Source: CALZIK01 sp945787635
GTDB lineage: Bacteria; Acidobacteriota; Thermoanaerobaculia; Multivoradales; JAHEKO01
DNA: 64,000 nt
Reading direction: 5' to 3'
Assembly: GCA_947259725.1 (NCBI GenBank)
Contig: CAMYNM010000017.1
Coordinates: 1 to 64,000, forward strand
Shown: positions 36,251 through 45,407 of the stretch, in pieces
Layout of the letters: each line of letters opens with the position of its first letter
Numbering within the stretch: the stretch's first letter is position 1
Translations under genes and position numbers: made by a program
The notes under the pieces: model-generated
Told to the model about the DNA's origin: nothing
Seen by the model: the letters and a program-made list of their open reading frames with translations, nothing else
The model's database searches: none

Positions 36251-37609
36251 CTAGAAGGGAGGCGGAGCCTCTCGGTCGGAGTGTTTGGCCAGATTCCTGA
36301 ATCGCGTGTTCTCGCCGAAAAAGACCAGTCGGATGGTGCCGGTCTCGCCGTTGCGGTGCTTGGCGATGATGATCTCGGCGATCCCCGGATCCTCGGTGTC
36401 TTCGTGGTAGACCTCGTCGCGGTAGATGAAGGCGACCAGATCGGCGTCCTGCTCGATCGACCCCGATTCGCGCAAATCGGCGAGCTGCGGCCGGCGATCG
36501 CTGCCCCTGCGCTCGGGGTTGCGCGACAGCTGAGACAGCGCGACGACCGGTATGTCGAGCTCCTTGGCGAGCTGCTTCAAGCCACGAGTGATTGCCGAGA
36601 TCTCGAGGTTGCGGTTCTCGTATCGCCCGCCCGCCTGCATCAGCTGCAGGTAGTCCACGACAATCATGCCGAGATCCTGCTCGGCCTTGAGCCTTCGGGC
36701 TTTCGAGCCGATCTCCAGCAAGGTCGGGCTGGCCGAGTCGTCGATGAAAAGCGGAGCGTTAGAGGTGCTGCGAACCGTCTCGACCACCTTGTTCCACTGG
36801 CGCTGCGAGAGGTGCCCCGAGCGGAGCGGGCCGAAAGGAACGTCCGACTCGGCCGAAATCACGCGCAGCGCCAGCTCGTGGTTGGACATCTCGAGCGAGA
36901 ACACGCCCACGGCCTTGTTCTCGCGGATCGCGACATGCTCGGCGATGTTGAGAGCCAGGCTGGTCTTGCCCATGCCGGGCCGACCGGCCACGATGACCAG
37001 GTTGCCCGCGGCCAGGCCCTTGGTCATGTCGTCGAGATCGTTGAAGCCCGTGCCCAGGCCGACCAGACCCGACGTCGGCCGTTCCTCGAGATCCGAGATG
37101 GTCTCGTTGAAGATTCTCGAGATCGGCACGAATCCCTTCTGGATCGCGTCCTCGCCGAGGCCCAGGATCGCCTGCTCGGCGCGGCCGAGGGCTTCCTGCG
37201 CGATCAGGCCGCCGTCGAGGCAGTCCCGGGTGATGTCGCCGCAGGCTGCGATCAAACGGCGGCGCACCGAGCGCTCCTTGACGATTTCGATGTAGCTGTC
37301 GAGCCGTCCGAGATCGGGCAGCTCGAGATCCAGGCTCGCCAGATAGGCAAGTCCGCCGATCTTCTCGAGCTGCTTGCGCTGCTCGAGCTGCGCCTGGAGC
37401 GTGCGCATGTCGATCGGCTCCCCCGCCGCCTGCACGCCGAGCATCGCGTCGTAGATGACCCGGTTGCGCTCGGCGAAGAAGTCCTCCGGCGTCAGACGCC
37501 CGGAAAGCGTCGGAAAAACGCCGGGATCGACCAGAACTCCGCCCAGAACCGCTCGCTCCGACTCATCGCTGTGAGGCAGGGAGGCTGTTCGTTCGAGCGG
37601 CTCGATCAT
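36251..37609 (-). CDS. dnaB: Replicative DNA helicase
   Basis: This 452-residue protein is the hexameric helicase that unwinds DNA at the replication fork. The N-terminal helical domain (residues 1-150, with ERAVLGGVLVDPG) is followed by a linker and the RecA-like motor: Walker A GRPGMGKTS near residue 207, Walker B MIVVDYLQLM, and the arginine-rich QLSRNPERRGSDRRPQ segment. No intein is present and the length is typical. The three mla genes follow at short distance in the same direction, so they may share its transcript. Confidence 0.96.
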   Translation of the reverse strand: MIEPLERTASLPHSDESERAVLGGVLVDPGVFPTLSGRLTPEDFFAERNRVIYDAMLGVQAAGEPIDMRTLQAQLEQRKQLEKIGGLAYLASLDLELPDLGRLDSYIEIVKERSVRRRLIAACGDITRDCLDGGLIAQEALGRAEQAILGLGEDAIQKGFVPISRIFNETISDLEERPTSGLVGLGTGFNDLDDMTKGLAAGNLVIVAGRPGMGKTSLALNIAEHVAIRENKAVGVFSLEMSNHELALRVISAESDVPFGPLRSGHLSQRQWNKVVETVRSTSNAPLFIDDSASPTLLEIGSKARRLKAEQDLGMIVVDYLQLMQAGGRYENRNLEISAITRGLKQLAKELDIPVVALSQLSRNPERRGSDRRPQLADLRESGSIEQDADLVAFIYRDEVYHEDTEDPGIAEIIIAKHRNGETGTIRLVFFGENTRFRNLAKHSDREAPPPF

Positions 37610-37655
37610 CGATTTCGGATCATCTCGGGGGTGGTGCGAGGGCTTTTGATTCTAC

Positions 37656-37701
37656 GCCAAAAACCACAGGCTGCGAGCGCGCGCCCAGGCGCGCGCGCAG
37701 C
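37656..37701 (-). terminator. Rho-independent terminator candidate upstream of dnaB
   Basis: GCGCGCGC (37677-37684) pairs with its complement at 37689-37696 around a 4-nt loop. After a 2-nt bulge the outer GCTGC (37670-37674) pairs with GCAGC (37697-37701). On the minus strand the stem is followed after about 8 nt by TTTTT. It would end transcription from the secreted-protein gene before dnaB. Confidence 0.7.
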
Positions 37702-37723
37702 ATCCTCTGGGGCGGTGTCCGGG

Positions 37724-39505
37724 CTAGCGCTTTTTCTTCTTGAGCTTGATCGAGATCTTACCGTTGCCGTCGGTCGCCGCCGCGAAATACTTCACCCATT
37801 CCTTGGCGATCGTCTTCAGTTTGGCGATCGACTCGGCGCGAGCGGGCCTCCCCTGCTCGGCCACGAGAACGAAGGCCATCTTGAAAGTCTTGCGAGCGTT
37901 CGCCGCGGACGGAACCCGCACCCCTTCCATGGCGATCACATCGTTCACCGAGAAGTCCACGCGCTCGCCCCCGAAATCGACGCCGATCCTCGGCGCTGAG
38001 GAGGGGTTCACGTTGACGCCGTCGCCGACGGCGTTGCGCACGAAGAACTGGGGCCCCACGTCCTCGGGCGGAATCAGCCCCATGATGTACTGATCCAGGC
38101 TGCTGAAACGGGAGGTCGCACCTATGGTCGTAAAGAACCGCCCGGTCCCGAGGTCTTCGATGTCGTTGCCCTCCATGTCCGACGCGTCGGAATCCATGAA
38201 GAAGCTCCAGTGCGATTGCGCGCGGCCGAGGTGTTCGGTGGACATCTCGCCGTCGAGCGCCAGCCGGACGAACGCCAGCCAGCGGTGTCCCGCTTCCTGG
38301 CCGAGAACGTCCAGCGTGCTGTTGGTCCCGAGAAACTTGTCGTAGGGATCATCGGGATACGAATCCAGGGCGCCCATTTGCAGCATGCTCTCGAGCCGGC
38401 CCTCGCTCCCGACGAAGTCGCTGAAGTCGAAGTTCCCCAGGCCGATTCCCTGGATGTCGTTCTTCATGTTGATCTCGTAGGCGAATGCGCCACCGAGATT
38501 GGCGAAGAAGTCGAGCCAGATGATGACGTGATCGTAGTCGTCCTTGAAGTTGTTGAAGAATGTCTGGACGACGCCGAAGTCATCAACCAGATTAGAGAGG
38601 CTGTAGCGCTCGAGAATCGACGCCGTGGTGGCTCCCACCGGAAGATCCTCGCTGAAGTCGACCAAATCGGCCGATGTGCCGCGACCGGGCGAGACCCCGA
38701 CGATCGAGCCTGCAGCCTCGACAGCGCCGAACGACATTAGAACCTTGCCGGTCTTGAATACGGTTACCTGGAAAGTATTCATGTTCGAGGTTCCGAACTG
38801 CGGCACCCGGTTCCAGGTCACCTGGACGTTGCGGCTGCGCCTCTTGACGAATACGCCCGCCTCCCCGCTAGCGACACTCGGGTCGAGGTCGCCGTAGAAT
38901 GCCGTGATCCGCGGCGGGCCGTTGAGCACGCGCTGAAGGCTGCGCTCTTCGGAAGCGCAATCGGGCGCCTCGAAGGTGAGGTTGCCGTCGGAGTTGACGA
39001 AGACCCGATCGTACTTGGTACCGTAGAACTTCATCTTGAAAGGCAAATCGATCGGAAAGGTATCGTCGTCGGCGGGAGCGATAGTCGTGCAGCCACCCCA
39101 ATCGGCGTTTTCGATCCGATCGCCGAAGTCTTGATTGATTCCCGCGCCGCTCGGCTTGGCTCGCACGCCTCCTTTCTTCTTCAGGAAGAGGACCGATTCG
39201 TTTTCGAAATCGAACAGGTTCCGAGAGGCGACCAGAGTCCCATCGTCTTCGATGACCACAATGTCGCCTTCCTTGCGGGCAGTTGGGGCGCTGCGCAAAG
39301 CTCGCAGACCCTTCGTGAGATCGGCACGATTCGCTCGCTTCTCGAAGAACCGATGCGTGGCCTCGGCCTCGACCAGCCGGCTGTGGTATCCGTCGGTGCC
39401 GCACCAACCGTGGGCGTCGTCGGTCACCGTGAGGGAGGCGGCGGGCGCCGCGAGGGTGGCGAGGGTCAGTGCAATCGTAGTCGCAAGGCTGGAGAGAAGG
39501 CGCAT
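37724..39505 (-). CDS. Secreted nidogen-like protein with degenerate zinc-protease motif
   Basis: This 593-residue exported protein has a signal peptide (LATTIALTLATLAAPAASL). Residues about 120-280 resemble a nidogen-type fold (FKMKFYGTKYDRVFVNSDGN; TAFYGDLDP). A later region contains GQEAGHRWLAFV at about 402-413, which looks like HExxH with the first His changed to Gln (Gln403, Glu404, His407). Further acidic/His elements follow (HWSFFMDSDASDMEGND). It may be a metallopeptidase relative, active or dead. The tail is lysine-rich (SIKLKKKKR). It lies downstream of the 1053-residue protein gene and ends before a terminator hairpin. Confidence 0.65.
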   Translation of the reverse strand: MRLLSSLATTIALTLATLAAPAASLTVTDDAHGWCGTDGYHSRLVEAEATHRFFEKRANRADLTKGLRALRSAPTARKEGDIVVIEDDGTLVASRNLFDFENESVLFLKKKGGVRAKPSGAGINQDFGDRIENADWGGCTTIAPADDDTFPIDLPFKMKFYGTKYDRVFVNSDGNLTFEAPDCASEERSLQRVLNGPPRITAFYGDLDPSVASGEAGVFVKRRSRNVQVTWNRVPQFGTSNMNTFQVTVFKTGKVLMSFGAVEAAGSIVGVSPGRGTSADLVDFSEDLPVGATTASILERYSLSNLVDDFGVVQTFFNNFKDDYDHVIIWLDFFANLGGAFAYEINMKNDIQGIGLGNFDFSDFVGSEGRLESMLQMGALDSYPDDPYDKFLGTNSTLDVLGQEAGHRWLAFVRLALDGEMSTEHLGRAQSHWSFFMDSDASDMEGNDIEDLGTGRFFTTIGATSRFSSLDQYIMGLIPPEDVGPQFFVRNAVGDGVNVNPSSAPRIGVDFGGERVDFSVNDVIAMEGVRVPSAANARKTFKMAFVLVAEQGRPARAESIAKLKTIAKEWVKYFAAATDGNGKISIKLKKKKR

Positions 39506-39649
39506 CGGGTGTCTCCGAGGTGGACGTTCGAGTCGGGCGGCAGCAGTCCTCAGGCGAGAACCACGTTCGAATGTTACACGATTCTCGTCGGCCGATCGGT
39601 CCGGCGAGGCCGGCCTCGTCGAAACGTCCTGTGCCCGCCGGCGCCGGGG

Positions 39650-42600
39650 CTACCCCAAGACCAGGCGGTCGTTCACCAGCCGCTCGGCAATCACGATGTC
39701 ATCGGGGGCCGGTGGCGCCTGGTCGGGAAAGCCCGCGGGCGGAAAGGGGACGCTCTTTTTGAGAACCACCAGCTCCGCCATCGCGGCTCCCTTGCGGCTG
39801 AGCCCCGGGCTGAACGCCAGCGCCGCGGCGACGTAGAGCTGCGAGCCCAGCGGCCGGAGGGCGCCGCGGTCGTAGACCCCGCCGAGGCGTTTGTTGAAGG
39901 CTTGGGTCACCTGGGAGCCGAACTTCGCGAGCGCCGTGACCGCCTCCGACGGCTTTCGATCGATCTTCGCCGCGAACTCCGCCATCGCCAGCCCCGCGGC
40001 GAGCGCCGAGCGAACCATTTGGCTTTCGACAAACAGGAGGGACTCGAACTGCTTCGACTGCATCGCGGCCTCGACGATGCTCTTCAAGTTCACCTCCTTG
40101 GCCGGGTCGTAGCGGTCGATCGTGCCGGACTTGAGACCCGGTTCGGCCTGGAGCCGCCGGTGGACGTCGCCGAGGCTCCGGCCGAGATTCGCCGACGACG
40201 CGCTGTTCTCGAGCATCGCCCGCCGCACCGTCTTGCTCTTCCAGTCCCAGTAGATGTCCTTGTTGGTGTCGAAGGTGAGCGAGCTCGCAGTGACCGCGAC
40301 TGAGGTCGAGGGCGGAATCGCCGCGTAGGCCAGCAGGGTCTGGGCCACCTGCACGCTCTTGAACTTCGCGGCGTCGCGAAACTGGTGATAGACCAGCGTT
40401 CGCTTGAGCGCCGCCTGGAGATTGCGCGACATCTGGGCGTAGGCCTCGTCCTTGGCCGACGTCGGAGCCTTCAGCCAGGCGGCGGTGACTTCCGAGGGCA
40501 GGCTCACGTCGAGAGAGATCAGCGTGTTGCCGAAAACGCCGGCCCCGTTGTGCTCGACGCTGTCGATCGTCCGGTCGATGTTGGCCAGCCAGGTCGCGAA
40601 GGAAGCATCGGGCGAGAAATGATCGGGAAAGTAGGCTCCGACGTAGGGCTCGAGCTGGAACTCGAGCGCCCGGCTCCTCAGGCCCTCGGTGGCCTGCCGG
40701 AACGAATAGTCGTAGGTCAGCCCGTCGGCCGAGTACTGCCTCAGCTCCCCCACCCTGCTCGACACCACACCGCCGATCGCGAGGCGGCTGTTGCGCAGGT
40801 TCTTGGCGTCCACGGCTTCGGTCACCACGTCCGAAGCGTCGAGATCGTACATCAGAATCCTGCCATCGTCCTCGGCCGCGCTGACCTTGGCCAGCGACTT
40901 GTTGATCTCAGTGACGTCCTTCTTGAAGAACGGCAGGTCCACGGATACCTTCGCCTGCCGGTTGATCTCGTGGGTGAGGGTCGCGACGTTCAGGGTGACG
41001 CCGTCCACGCTCTCGACCAGGAGCCGGTCGAACTTGCCGTCCACGGCGTCTTTCAGCTCTTTCGAGAAATCGCCATTGCCGAAGTCGAAGACCACATCGA
41101 GCAGCGCCGACTTCGCCGTGTTTCTCTGATACGCCGCGGCGAAGCTGAACTGGTAGCTCTTGTTTAGCGCCGCGACCGCCTTGTCGTAGAAGCTCTGCCG
41201 CTTTTCGAGCAGAAGGTCGATGGTCTGGCGAACCTCCTGCAGCTTGTCGAAGTCCACTTTGGATCCGAGAAAGCCGGAGACCTTCGCCTTGAGCCAGGCG
41301 TCGAGGCTGTCGAAACTGTTCTGGTCCGCCGCCTTCTCAATCTTGTCGATCCCGAGCTTGTCTCCGATTCGTTGATGAAGACGGGTCAGCGTCGCCTCGA
41401 GTTTGCTGCCGTCAAGCACTGCGAGGGTCTTTCTCGCCACGACCTGGAGGGATTGCACGTCCTTTTGCACGGTCAGGAGGCTCAAGAGCCGATTCCCGAC
41501 CGCCGACTCGAGCCACTGGCCCTCCGGGGTCGCCAGGAACCGGACCTCGGCGAACCGGGCGGTCAGGAGAGTCCTGAGGGACTCGGTGTCGAAGCCGGCG
41601 ACCTGCTGCGCGAAGTCGCGCACCCGCGCGAGGTCGGCGCCGCCCTCGGCTCCGACGAACGACCACAGCTTGGTCGCGACCTCGTGATCGAGCTTGTTCC
41701 ACTTATCCAGGAGCCCGAGGACCTGCGAGCGCGCCTGATCGAATTTGGCCTCGGCATCCACCCCGGTGAGGTCGCTCAGCAATTCGAACATGCCGTCGGT
41801 GCCGATGTCGGCGAGCAGATCGGGCAGGGGCGTTTGCGGATTCGTCCACTTCTCGAGGTTCGCGAGGTCGGCCATGAGCTGGGCCGGGTCGAGACCGAAG
41901 ACCGCGGCGATGAACTGGTCGAATTGCCCTGGCAGGAACTTCCCGGTGTCGCCGGTCACCGTGGCGCCGCCGTTGAGGGCGAAGTCCCAGCCCTGGCTCT
42001 CGAGCTTGAACAGGCGCAGCCGCAGCCTCTTCTGGCTGGCGTCATCCGAGTCGCGGCTCATGACCACCGCGTACTTGCCGCTCGCGCTGAAGCCGAGGGC
42101 CATCGAGACGCCGAGCTGGATTCGCAGTCCGATGTCGCCGCTCAAGCCCCCGAGCTGGGCTTCGCGCACCCAGTTAAAGTCATAGCCGTACGTCGCGCCG
42201 AGCTTGACCCCGACCGAGCCGTCCACTTCGGCCACGATCCAAGAGCCCGGTTCGAGGTCGGTCGCCGTCGTGACCCGCCTCGGCAACGTCCAGCTGTCGA
42301 GCGTGGACTGAATCGCGGTGCGCGCCCCGGTGGACTTGGGCAGCCGGCGCACCACGGCGAAGGCGCCGTTTCGCTCGACGCTGGCGTCGAAGGTCGGCGC
42401 CACGCCGGCCCCCAACGCTATGGATCCGGCGGCCGAGGCGCCGCTGGTATAGCCGGTCCGCAGGACCAGGAAGTGAGTGTCGGGAACGTCGTCCAGGGTG
42501 ACGGTTCCGAGGTTCGAATCGAGCTCGAGCGCGGCGAGGACGCTCGCGCCTTTGGGGAATACGCCGATCGACGCGAAGGCGCCGGCCTTGGCGCCGAACG

Positions 42601-42811
42601 TGACCTTGCCGGCGCCCTTTCCGAAAACGATGTCCTGGCTCGTCTCTCCGCTCAAGTTGACCTTGCCCAACTGGGTGGTACCGGATGGAAACCGCGTGTC
42701 CTCGGCCAGGGCGAGCGCCAGGGCCGGGCTCCCGGACGCCTCGGCCACGACTCCCAGGCTGGCCGACCCTGGAAAGGCCTTGTTCTTCTTCAGCACCAAA
42801 TCTCGAGCCAT
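39650..42811 (-). CDS. Large protein of unknown family
   Basis: This is a 1053-residue protein I do not recognise. The ATG at 42811 has a clear AGGAGG ribosome-binding site 6 bp upstream, so the gene is real. There is no signal peptide or membrane helix. Residues 1-330 are Gly/Ala/Ser/Val-rich with strand-like periodicity and repeated LGAG/SIALGAG-like runs. Residues about 330-700 are strongly helical, with many Leu/Lys/Asp heptad-like segments (ELLSDLTGVDAEAKFDQARS). The last 350 residues are mixed. No catalytic motif stands out. It could be a structural or toxin-like scaffold. It precedes the nidogen-like secreted gene by 144 bp in the same direction. Confidence 0.85.
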   Translation of the reverse strand: MARDLVLKKNKAFPGSASLGVVAEASGSPALALALAEDTRFPSGTTQLGKVNLSGETSQDIVFGKGAGKVTFGAKAGAFASIGVFPKGASVLAALELDSNLGTVTLDDVPDTHFLVLRTGYTSGASAAGSIALGAGVAPTFDASVERNGAFAVVRRLPKSTGARTAIQSTLDSWTLPRRVTTATDLEPGSWIVAEVDGSVGVKLGATYGYDFNWVREAQLGGLSGDIGLRIQLGVSMALGFSASGKYAVVMSRDSDDASQKRLRLRLFKLESQGWDFALNGGATVTGDTGKFLPGQFDQFIAAVFGLDPAQLMADLANLEKWTNPQTPLPDLLADIGTDGMFELLSDLTGVDAEAKFDQARSQVLGLLDKWNKLDHEVATKLWSFVGAEGGADLARVRDFAQQVAGFDTESLRTLLTARFAEVRFLATPEGQWLESAVGNRLLSLLTVQKDVQSLQVVARKTLAVLDGSKLEATLTRLHQRIGDKLGIDKIEKAADQNSFDSLDAWLKAKVSGFLGSKVDFDKLQEVRQTIDLLLEKRQSFYDKAVAALNKSYQFSFAAAYQRNTAKSALLDVVFDFGNGDFSKELKDAVDGKFDRLLVESVDGVTLNVATLTHEINRQAKVSVDLPFFKKDVTEINKSLAKVSAAEDDGRILMYDLDASDVVTEAVDAKNLRNSRLAIGGVVSSRVGELRQYSADGLTYDYSFRQATEGLRSRALEFQLEPYVGAYFPDHFSPDASFATWLANIDRTIDSVEHNGAGVFGNTLISLDVSLPSEVTAAWLKAPTSAKDEAYAQMSRNLQAALKRTLVYHQFRDAAKFKSVQVAQTLLAYAAIPPSTSVAVTASSLTFDTNKDIYWDWKSKTVRRAMLENSASSANLGRSLGDVHRRLQAEPGLKSGTIDRYDPAKEVNLKSIVEAAMQSKQFESLLFVESQMVRSALAAGLAMAEFAAKIDRKPSEAVTALAKFGSQVTQAFNKRLGGVYDRGALRPLGSQLYVAAALAFSPGLSRKGAAMAELVVLKKSVPFPPAGFPDQAPPAPDDIVIAERLVNDRLVLG

Positions 42812-42966
42812 CCCGAACCTCCTGTTCCTTGCTCCTCATGGAAGATCCGGCTGGTTCTCCGGCCGGACCTCAGCACCACGCTCTGACACAGAACTACTAC
42901 CAAGATTACGAGAGCTTGACAAGGCGGTGCCCCCGCACGGAAGTTCCGGTGCCGGTCGCCGGCTTT

Positions 42967-43380
42967 CTAGCTCGACTCGACTCGGCGAGCCAACCGGTAG
43001 AGCACCACGCCGACCACCAGGGTCGGCGGACCCTCGCCCCAGGTCCAACTCGCCGGCATCCCCGCCCACAGGTCGAGGACGAAGAGGAAGATCCCGAGCA
43101 GCACCGTCAGCTTGCCGGCGAAGGCCACGAAGGTCGCATACCGGCGCACGTCACGGGAGACGAACAGGGTCAGGGCGCCGAACAAAGCGTAGACCGCGCA
43201 CAGGGACCGGGTCAGGTACTCCGTCAGAGGCGAGCGATGCAACGGCTCCAGCCCCAGGCTGTCGTTGGCCGCAGCCAACCAGTCGGTCGGCACGACCATC
43301 GGAATCAGGGCCGACAGGGTCAGAACGCCCAGCGCCCGCAAGAGCCAGATGAGCACCCGTTCCGCCTTCTTCGCTTCCAT
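42967..43380 (-). CDS. Small polytopic membrane protein, unknown function
   Basis: This 137-residue protein has about four hydrophobic helices (VLIWLLRALGVLTLSALIPM; LCAVYALFGALTLFV; FVAFAGKLTVLLGIFLFVLD; TLVVGVVLYRLA). The ATG at 43380 is chosen because it directly precedes the first helix. An upstream in-frame ATG at 43428 would overlap the divergent transporter gene. The 46-bp divergent gap must hold both start regions. No family is recognised. Confidence 0.65.
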   Translation of the reverse strand: MEAKKAERVLIWLLRALGVLTLSALIPMVVPTDWLAAANDSLGLEPLHRSPLTEYLTRSLCAVYALFGALTLFVSRDVRRYATFVAFAGKLTVLLGIFLFVLDLWAGMPASWTWGEGPPTLVVGVVLYRLARRVESS

Positions 43381-43426
43381 GAGGCCCCAATGGTACAACC
43401 TGCCCAACTCCGAGTAGACTCCGCGC

Positions 43427-45196
43427 ATGCCGGTAGACGCGATCATTGTGTTGGCGATTCTCGTGGGCGCGGTCGCGCTCTTCGTTTCCGAGAAGTACCC
43501 GATCGACTTCGTCGCCCTGCTGGTCCTCGGCGTCTTGCTCGCCCTCGGCCTCGTCACGCCCGAAGAGGGAATCTCGGGGTTCAGCAATCCGGCCACGGTT
43601 ACCGTCGGCGCGATGTTCGTTCTCAGCGCGGGTCTGCAGAAGACCGGCGCGACGGCGGTCATCGGCCGGCTCATGGTGCGCTTCGGTCGGAGCTATTTCA
43701 CCGCCCTGGTCGTGATCATGGGCACCATCGGTGTCATGTCGGCGTTCATCAACAACACGGCGGCCGTCGCGGTGTTCATCCCGCTGGTGATGATCGTTGC
43801 GACCCGGCGCAAGATCGCGGCTTCGAGACTGCTGATCCCGCTTTCCTACGCTTCGCAGTTCGGAGGCGTCTGCACGCTGATCGGCACCTCCACCAATCTG
43901 CTGGTCAGCTCGATCTCGGCCCAGGCCGGCTACGGCGCGTTCAGCATGTTCGAGTTCAGCCGGCTGGGCCTGATCCTGTTCACCGCGGGCGTTCTGTTCT
44001 TTCTTCTCTTCGGCCGCTGGCTGCTTCCCGAGCGCAAGGCGCAGGAGCTCGCCGTGACCTACCAGCTCGGCGAGTACATCACCGAGCTGCGGGTCGGGGC
44101 GACCTCATCGTTGATCGGCAAGTCGGTCGAGGAGAGCCGCCTCGGCGAGGAGCACGACGTCACCGTTCTGCGCCTGCTGCACGTGGCCAAGGCCGTGTAC
44201 GCACCGCTTCGCCAGGTGCTCGAGCCCGGCGACGTGCTGCTGGTTCGCGGCAGGGTTCGAGAGCTGATGCGCTTGCGCGACTCGGCGAAGCTCGAGCTCA
44301 ACGTCGAGTTCAAGCTGCGCGACGAGACGCTTCAGAGCGAAGACGTGCGAGTGGTGCAGGCTTTGATCGCGCCGGAATCGGAGCTCATCGGCCAGACCCT
44401 CAAGGAAATCGACTTTCGCAACCGGTACAAGGCGCTGGTGCTGGCGATCCAGCGGCGCGGCGAAACCATCCGCGACAAGCTGAACACGGTCAGGCTGGGC
44501 CTCGGTGACGCGCTCCTGATTCAAGCTCACGAGAAGGACATCAAGTCCCTTCGCAACGACGAGAACTTCATCGTGCTCGACGAGGTCGCGGAAGGGGCCG
44601 TTCTGCGGCACAAGGCCCCGCTGGTGATCGGGATCCTCGCCGCGGTCGTGGGGCTGGCGGCTTTCAACGTGCTCCCGATTCTGGTGACCGCGCTGCTCGG
44701 CTGCCTGGCCATGGTTCTGACGCGCTGCCTGCGCCTGGACGAGGCCTACCACGCGATCAACTGGCAGGTGATCTTCCTCCTGGCCGGGATCCTGCCGCTG
44801 GGCATCGCCATGCAGAAGAGCGGCGCCGCCGGCCTCATCGCCGGAAACGCTGTCGACATGGTCGGCGGCCTGGGTCCGGTCGCGGCGCTCGCGGTCGTCT
44901 ACCTCATGACCTCGGTGATGACCGACACCATGAGCAACAACGCCGCGGCGGTGCTGCTCGCGCCGATCGCGATCTCGACCGCGGAGCAGATCGGGATCAG
45001 CCCGCGACCGCTCCTGATGGCGATCACCTTCGCCGCCTCGACGGGCTTCTCCACGCCGGTCGGTTACCAGACCAACACGATGATCTACAACCCGGGCGGC
45101 TACAAGTACACGGATTTCCTGCGCACCGGCGTGCCCCTGAGCATCCTCTTCTGGATCCTCTCGGTGATCTTCATCCCTCGCTTCTGGAGCTTCTGA
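43427..45196 (+). CDS. SLC13/DASS-type transporter with two RCK_C domains
   Basis: This 589-residue membrane protein has two transport halves flanking a cytoplasmic insert. The first half contains SAFINNTAAVAVFIPL and GTSTNL; the second contains TMSNNAAAVLLAP and TNTMIYNPGGYKY. These two SNN/T-type motif sets are the ion and substrate sites of the divalent anion:Na+ symporter family. The insert (about residues 200-385) carries two TrkA_C/RCK_C-like regulatory domains (VYAPLRQVLEPGDVLLVRG and VRLGLGDALLIQA). Such proteins move sulfate, dicarboxylates or similar anions. The substrate is not determinable here. Confidence 0.92.
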   Translation: MPVDAIIVLAILVGAVALFVSEKYPIDFVALLVLGVLLALGLVTPEEGISGFSNPATVTVGAMFVLSAGLQKTGATAVIGRLMVRFGRSYFTALVVIMGTIGVMSAFINNTAAVAVFIPLVMIVATRRKIAASRLLIPLSYASQFGGVCTLIGTSTNLLVSSISAQAGYGAFSMFEFSRLGLILFTAGVLFFLLFGRWLLPERKAQELAVTYQLGEYITELRVGATSSLIGKSVEESRLGEEHDVTVLRLLHVAKAVYAPLRQVLEPGDVLLVRGRVRELMRLRDSAKLELNVEFKLRDETLQSEDVRVVQALIAPESELIGQTLKEIDFRNRYKALVLAIQRRGETIRDKLNTVRLGLGDALLIQAHEKDIKSLRNDENFIVLDEVAEGAVLRHKAPLVIGILAAVVGLAAFNVLPILVTALLGCLAMVLTRCLRLDEAYHAINWQVIFLLAGILPLGIAMQKSGAAGLIAGNAVDMVGGLGPVAALAVVYLMTSVMTDTMSNNAAAVLLAPIAISTAEQIGISPRPLLMAITFAASTGFSTPVGYQTNTMIYNPGGYKYTDFLRTGVPLSILFWILSVIFIPRFWSF

Positions 45197-45407
45197 GGGG
45201 CCGGCGAGCGGGCGTCCGTCGCGCGCCTGTTCGCTATCCAGGACTCGCTAGACTGGTCTCGTGACGCTCGAGATCGCCTTCTCGCTCACCGCGAGAAGGT
45301 AGGATGCAAAGGCCGCACGCACGAGATGCAATGCCGAAAACTCGAACCCAGTGCTGCCGGTTCATCGGACCGGGCTCAGGTGAACGCAGCACGATGAGCT
45401 TTTCTTC

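Noticed and set aside
35681..37999. 772-residue open frame on the plus strand opposite mlaE and dnaB
   Set aside because: It is the antisense mirror of two conserved genes, with biased low-complexity composition and no family motif.
42516..42535. GGTTCGAATC-like stretch resembling a tRNA T-arm
   Set aside because: It lies inside the coding sequence of the 1053-residue protein and no acceptor stem or anticodon arm can be built around it.
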